Of a stretch of 7,381 nucleotides of DNA, positions 6,665 to 7,381 are shown one piece after another. The position numbers and the translations under genes were made by a program. The DNA comes from B8-G4 sp033720735 (lineage in GTDB: Bacteria > Bacteroidota > Bacteroidia > Chitinophagales > Saprospiraceae). The stretch spans positions 1-7,381 of the forward strand of contig JAWWBX010000219.1 in assembly GCA_033720735.1 (NCBI GenBank), in the 5' to 3' direction. Every line of letters begins with the position of its first letter. Positions within the stretch are counted from its first letter, which is position 1. The notes beneath the pieces were generated by a model. It had not been told where the DNA came from, did no database searches, and was given only the letters and a program-made list of their open reading frames with translations.

Positions 6665-7358
6665 TATCGTCGTACTCACGGGTGCCGGCATGAGTGCCGA
6701 AAGCGGACTAAAGACCTTCAGGGATGCCGGTGGACTCTGGGAGGGGCACGATGTCATGCAGGTCGCTTCGCCAGAGGGATGGGCAGCCGACCGCGAACTG
6801 GTGCTGGACTTCTACAACCAACGCCGCCGTCAGCTGCTTTCGGTCGAACCGAATGAGGGACACCGCGCGCTGGTCCGGCTTGAGGAAAAGTATCAGGTGC
6901 AAATCATCACACAGAATGTTGACGATCTCCATGAACGGGCCGGCAGTCGCAATGTGCTGCACCTCCATGGTGAGTTGCTGAAGGCGCGCAGCACGGCCGA
7001 TCCACGTCTGGTCTACGAGTGGCGCAAAGATCTGGTGGCAGGAGACACCTGCGAGCGAGGATCTCAGTTGCGTCCGCACGTCGTCTGGTTTGGCGAGGCC
7101 GTTCCGGCAATGGAACACGCCGTACAGCAAATTGCTGAGGCAGATCTGGTCCTCATCATCGGCACCTCAATGCAGGTCTATCCGGCGGCAAGTCTAATCC
7201 ACTACGCGCCGGCTGACGCACACGCGTACTATATTGATCCGCGACCACAAGTCAACTATGAGCTGGCCCGTGTGCGTCGGTTACAGATCATCGAACAAAC
7301 TGCCGGTATCGCGACACCCCGGCTTGTCGATCAGCTGCTGGATCATGGACCTGCGTGA
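6657..7358 (+). CDS. cobB: CobB-type (class III) NAD-dependent protein deacylase, zinc-ligand-less
   Basis: This 233-residue sirtuin removes acyl groups from lysines with NAD+, releasing nicotinamide and O-acyl-ADP-ribose. The NAD-binding motifs are GAGMSAESGLKTFRD (9-23), TQNVDDLHERAG (85-96) and the GTS segment (169-171) in LVLIIGTSMQVYPAA. The catalytic His is H104 in HLHGELLKAR. Tyr53 and Arg56 in FYNQRRRQL form the YxxR pair that in E. coli CobB and SIRT5 favours succinyl and malonyl groups, so desuccinylase activity is likely beside deacetylation. Only one cysteine is present (C132, in DTCERGSQLRPHVVWFGE), so the four-Cys zinc site seen in many sirtuins is absent and the small domain is shortened; as I recall, related Bacteroidota CobB proteins look the same. 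The gene starts inside the end of nnr with an 8-bp overlap (ATGACTAA), so the two are probably translated together. The start is fixed by the family N-terminus. Confidence 0.95.
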   Translation: MTNIVVLTGAGMSAESGLKTFRDAGGLWEGHDVMQVASPEGWAADRELVLDFYNQRRRQLLSVEPNEGHRALVRLEEKYQVQIITQNVDDLHERAGSRNVLHLHGELLKARSTADPRLVYEWRKDLVAGDTCERGSQLRPHVVWFGEAVPAMEHAVQQIAEADLVLIIGTSMQVYPAASLIHYAPADAHAYYIDPRPQVNYELARVRRLQIIEQTAGIATPRLVDQLLDHGPA

Positions 7359-7381
7359 GAGGCTCCTGGCAGCGCAGAGCA
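7345..7381 (+). CDS. Possible start of a downstream gene, truncated by window end
   Basis: An ATG at 7345 lies in a different frame from cobB, overlapping its last 14 bases. It opens 12 codons without a stop up to the window edge, reading MDLRERLLAAQS. The amphipathic, Leu/Arg-rich start looks like a real protein N-terminus, and short overlaps of this type match the nnr-cobB junction just upstream. Twelve codons are too few to name a family or exclude chance. Confidence 0.4.
   Translation, partial: MDLRERLLAAQS

Overview
The window looks like chromosomal DNA of a member of the Bacteroidota, most likely a Saprospiria (Lewinella/Saprospiraceae-like) bacterium. This is inferred from protein content: a PorP/SprF-family outer-membrane protein, a TPR + beta-propeller + carboxypeptidase-regulatory + OmpA protein of the PorE/SprE-neighbour type, a secreted HIVGG...RDC / PKD protein, and a zinc-ligand-less CobB. 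Start codons mostly lack strong Shine-Dalgarno sequences, which also fits the phylum. Base composition is moderate to slightly GC-rich by eye. No mobile elements, rRNA, tRNA or CRISPR arrays were seen.

Left part (1-4693, minus strand): three genes in one tight operon, transcribed right to left. First is a PorP/SprF-like beta-barrel protein (4693-3680). After 3 bp comes an 813-residue OmpA-family multidomain protein (3676-1235), and after 26 bp a secreted PKD-domain protein (1208 to the window edge, C-terminus missing). The likely theme is cell-surface display linked to the type IX secretion system (T9SS): an outer-membrane anchor, a periplasmic OmpA-like partner and a probable cargo or adhesin.

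Middle (4694-5149): a 456-bp divergent intergenic region without a convincing gene. It holds three short perfect inverted repeats upstream of the rightward genes, an imperfect direct repeat, and an isolated extended Shine-Dalgarno-like sequence upstream of the leftward operon.

Right part (5150-7381, plus strand): nnr, a bifunctional NAD(P)H-hydrate epimerase/dehydratase, overlaps by 8 bp a cobB-type sirtuin. The sirtuin keeps the YxxR acyl-pocket signature but has a single cysteine, so it lacks the usual zinc site. A further reading frame opens at 7345 inside the end of cobB and runs off the window. The nnr-cobB pair suggests a small NAD-themed operon (repair of damaged NAD(P)H, plus an NAD+-consuming deacylase). 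I found no clearly unprecedented system; the display operon and the NAD pair are the most interesting items.
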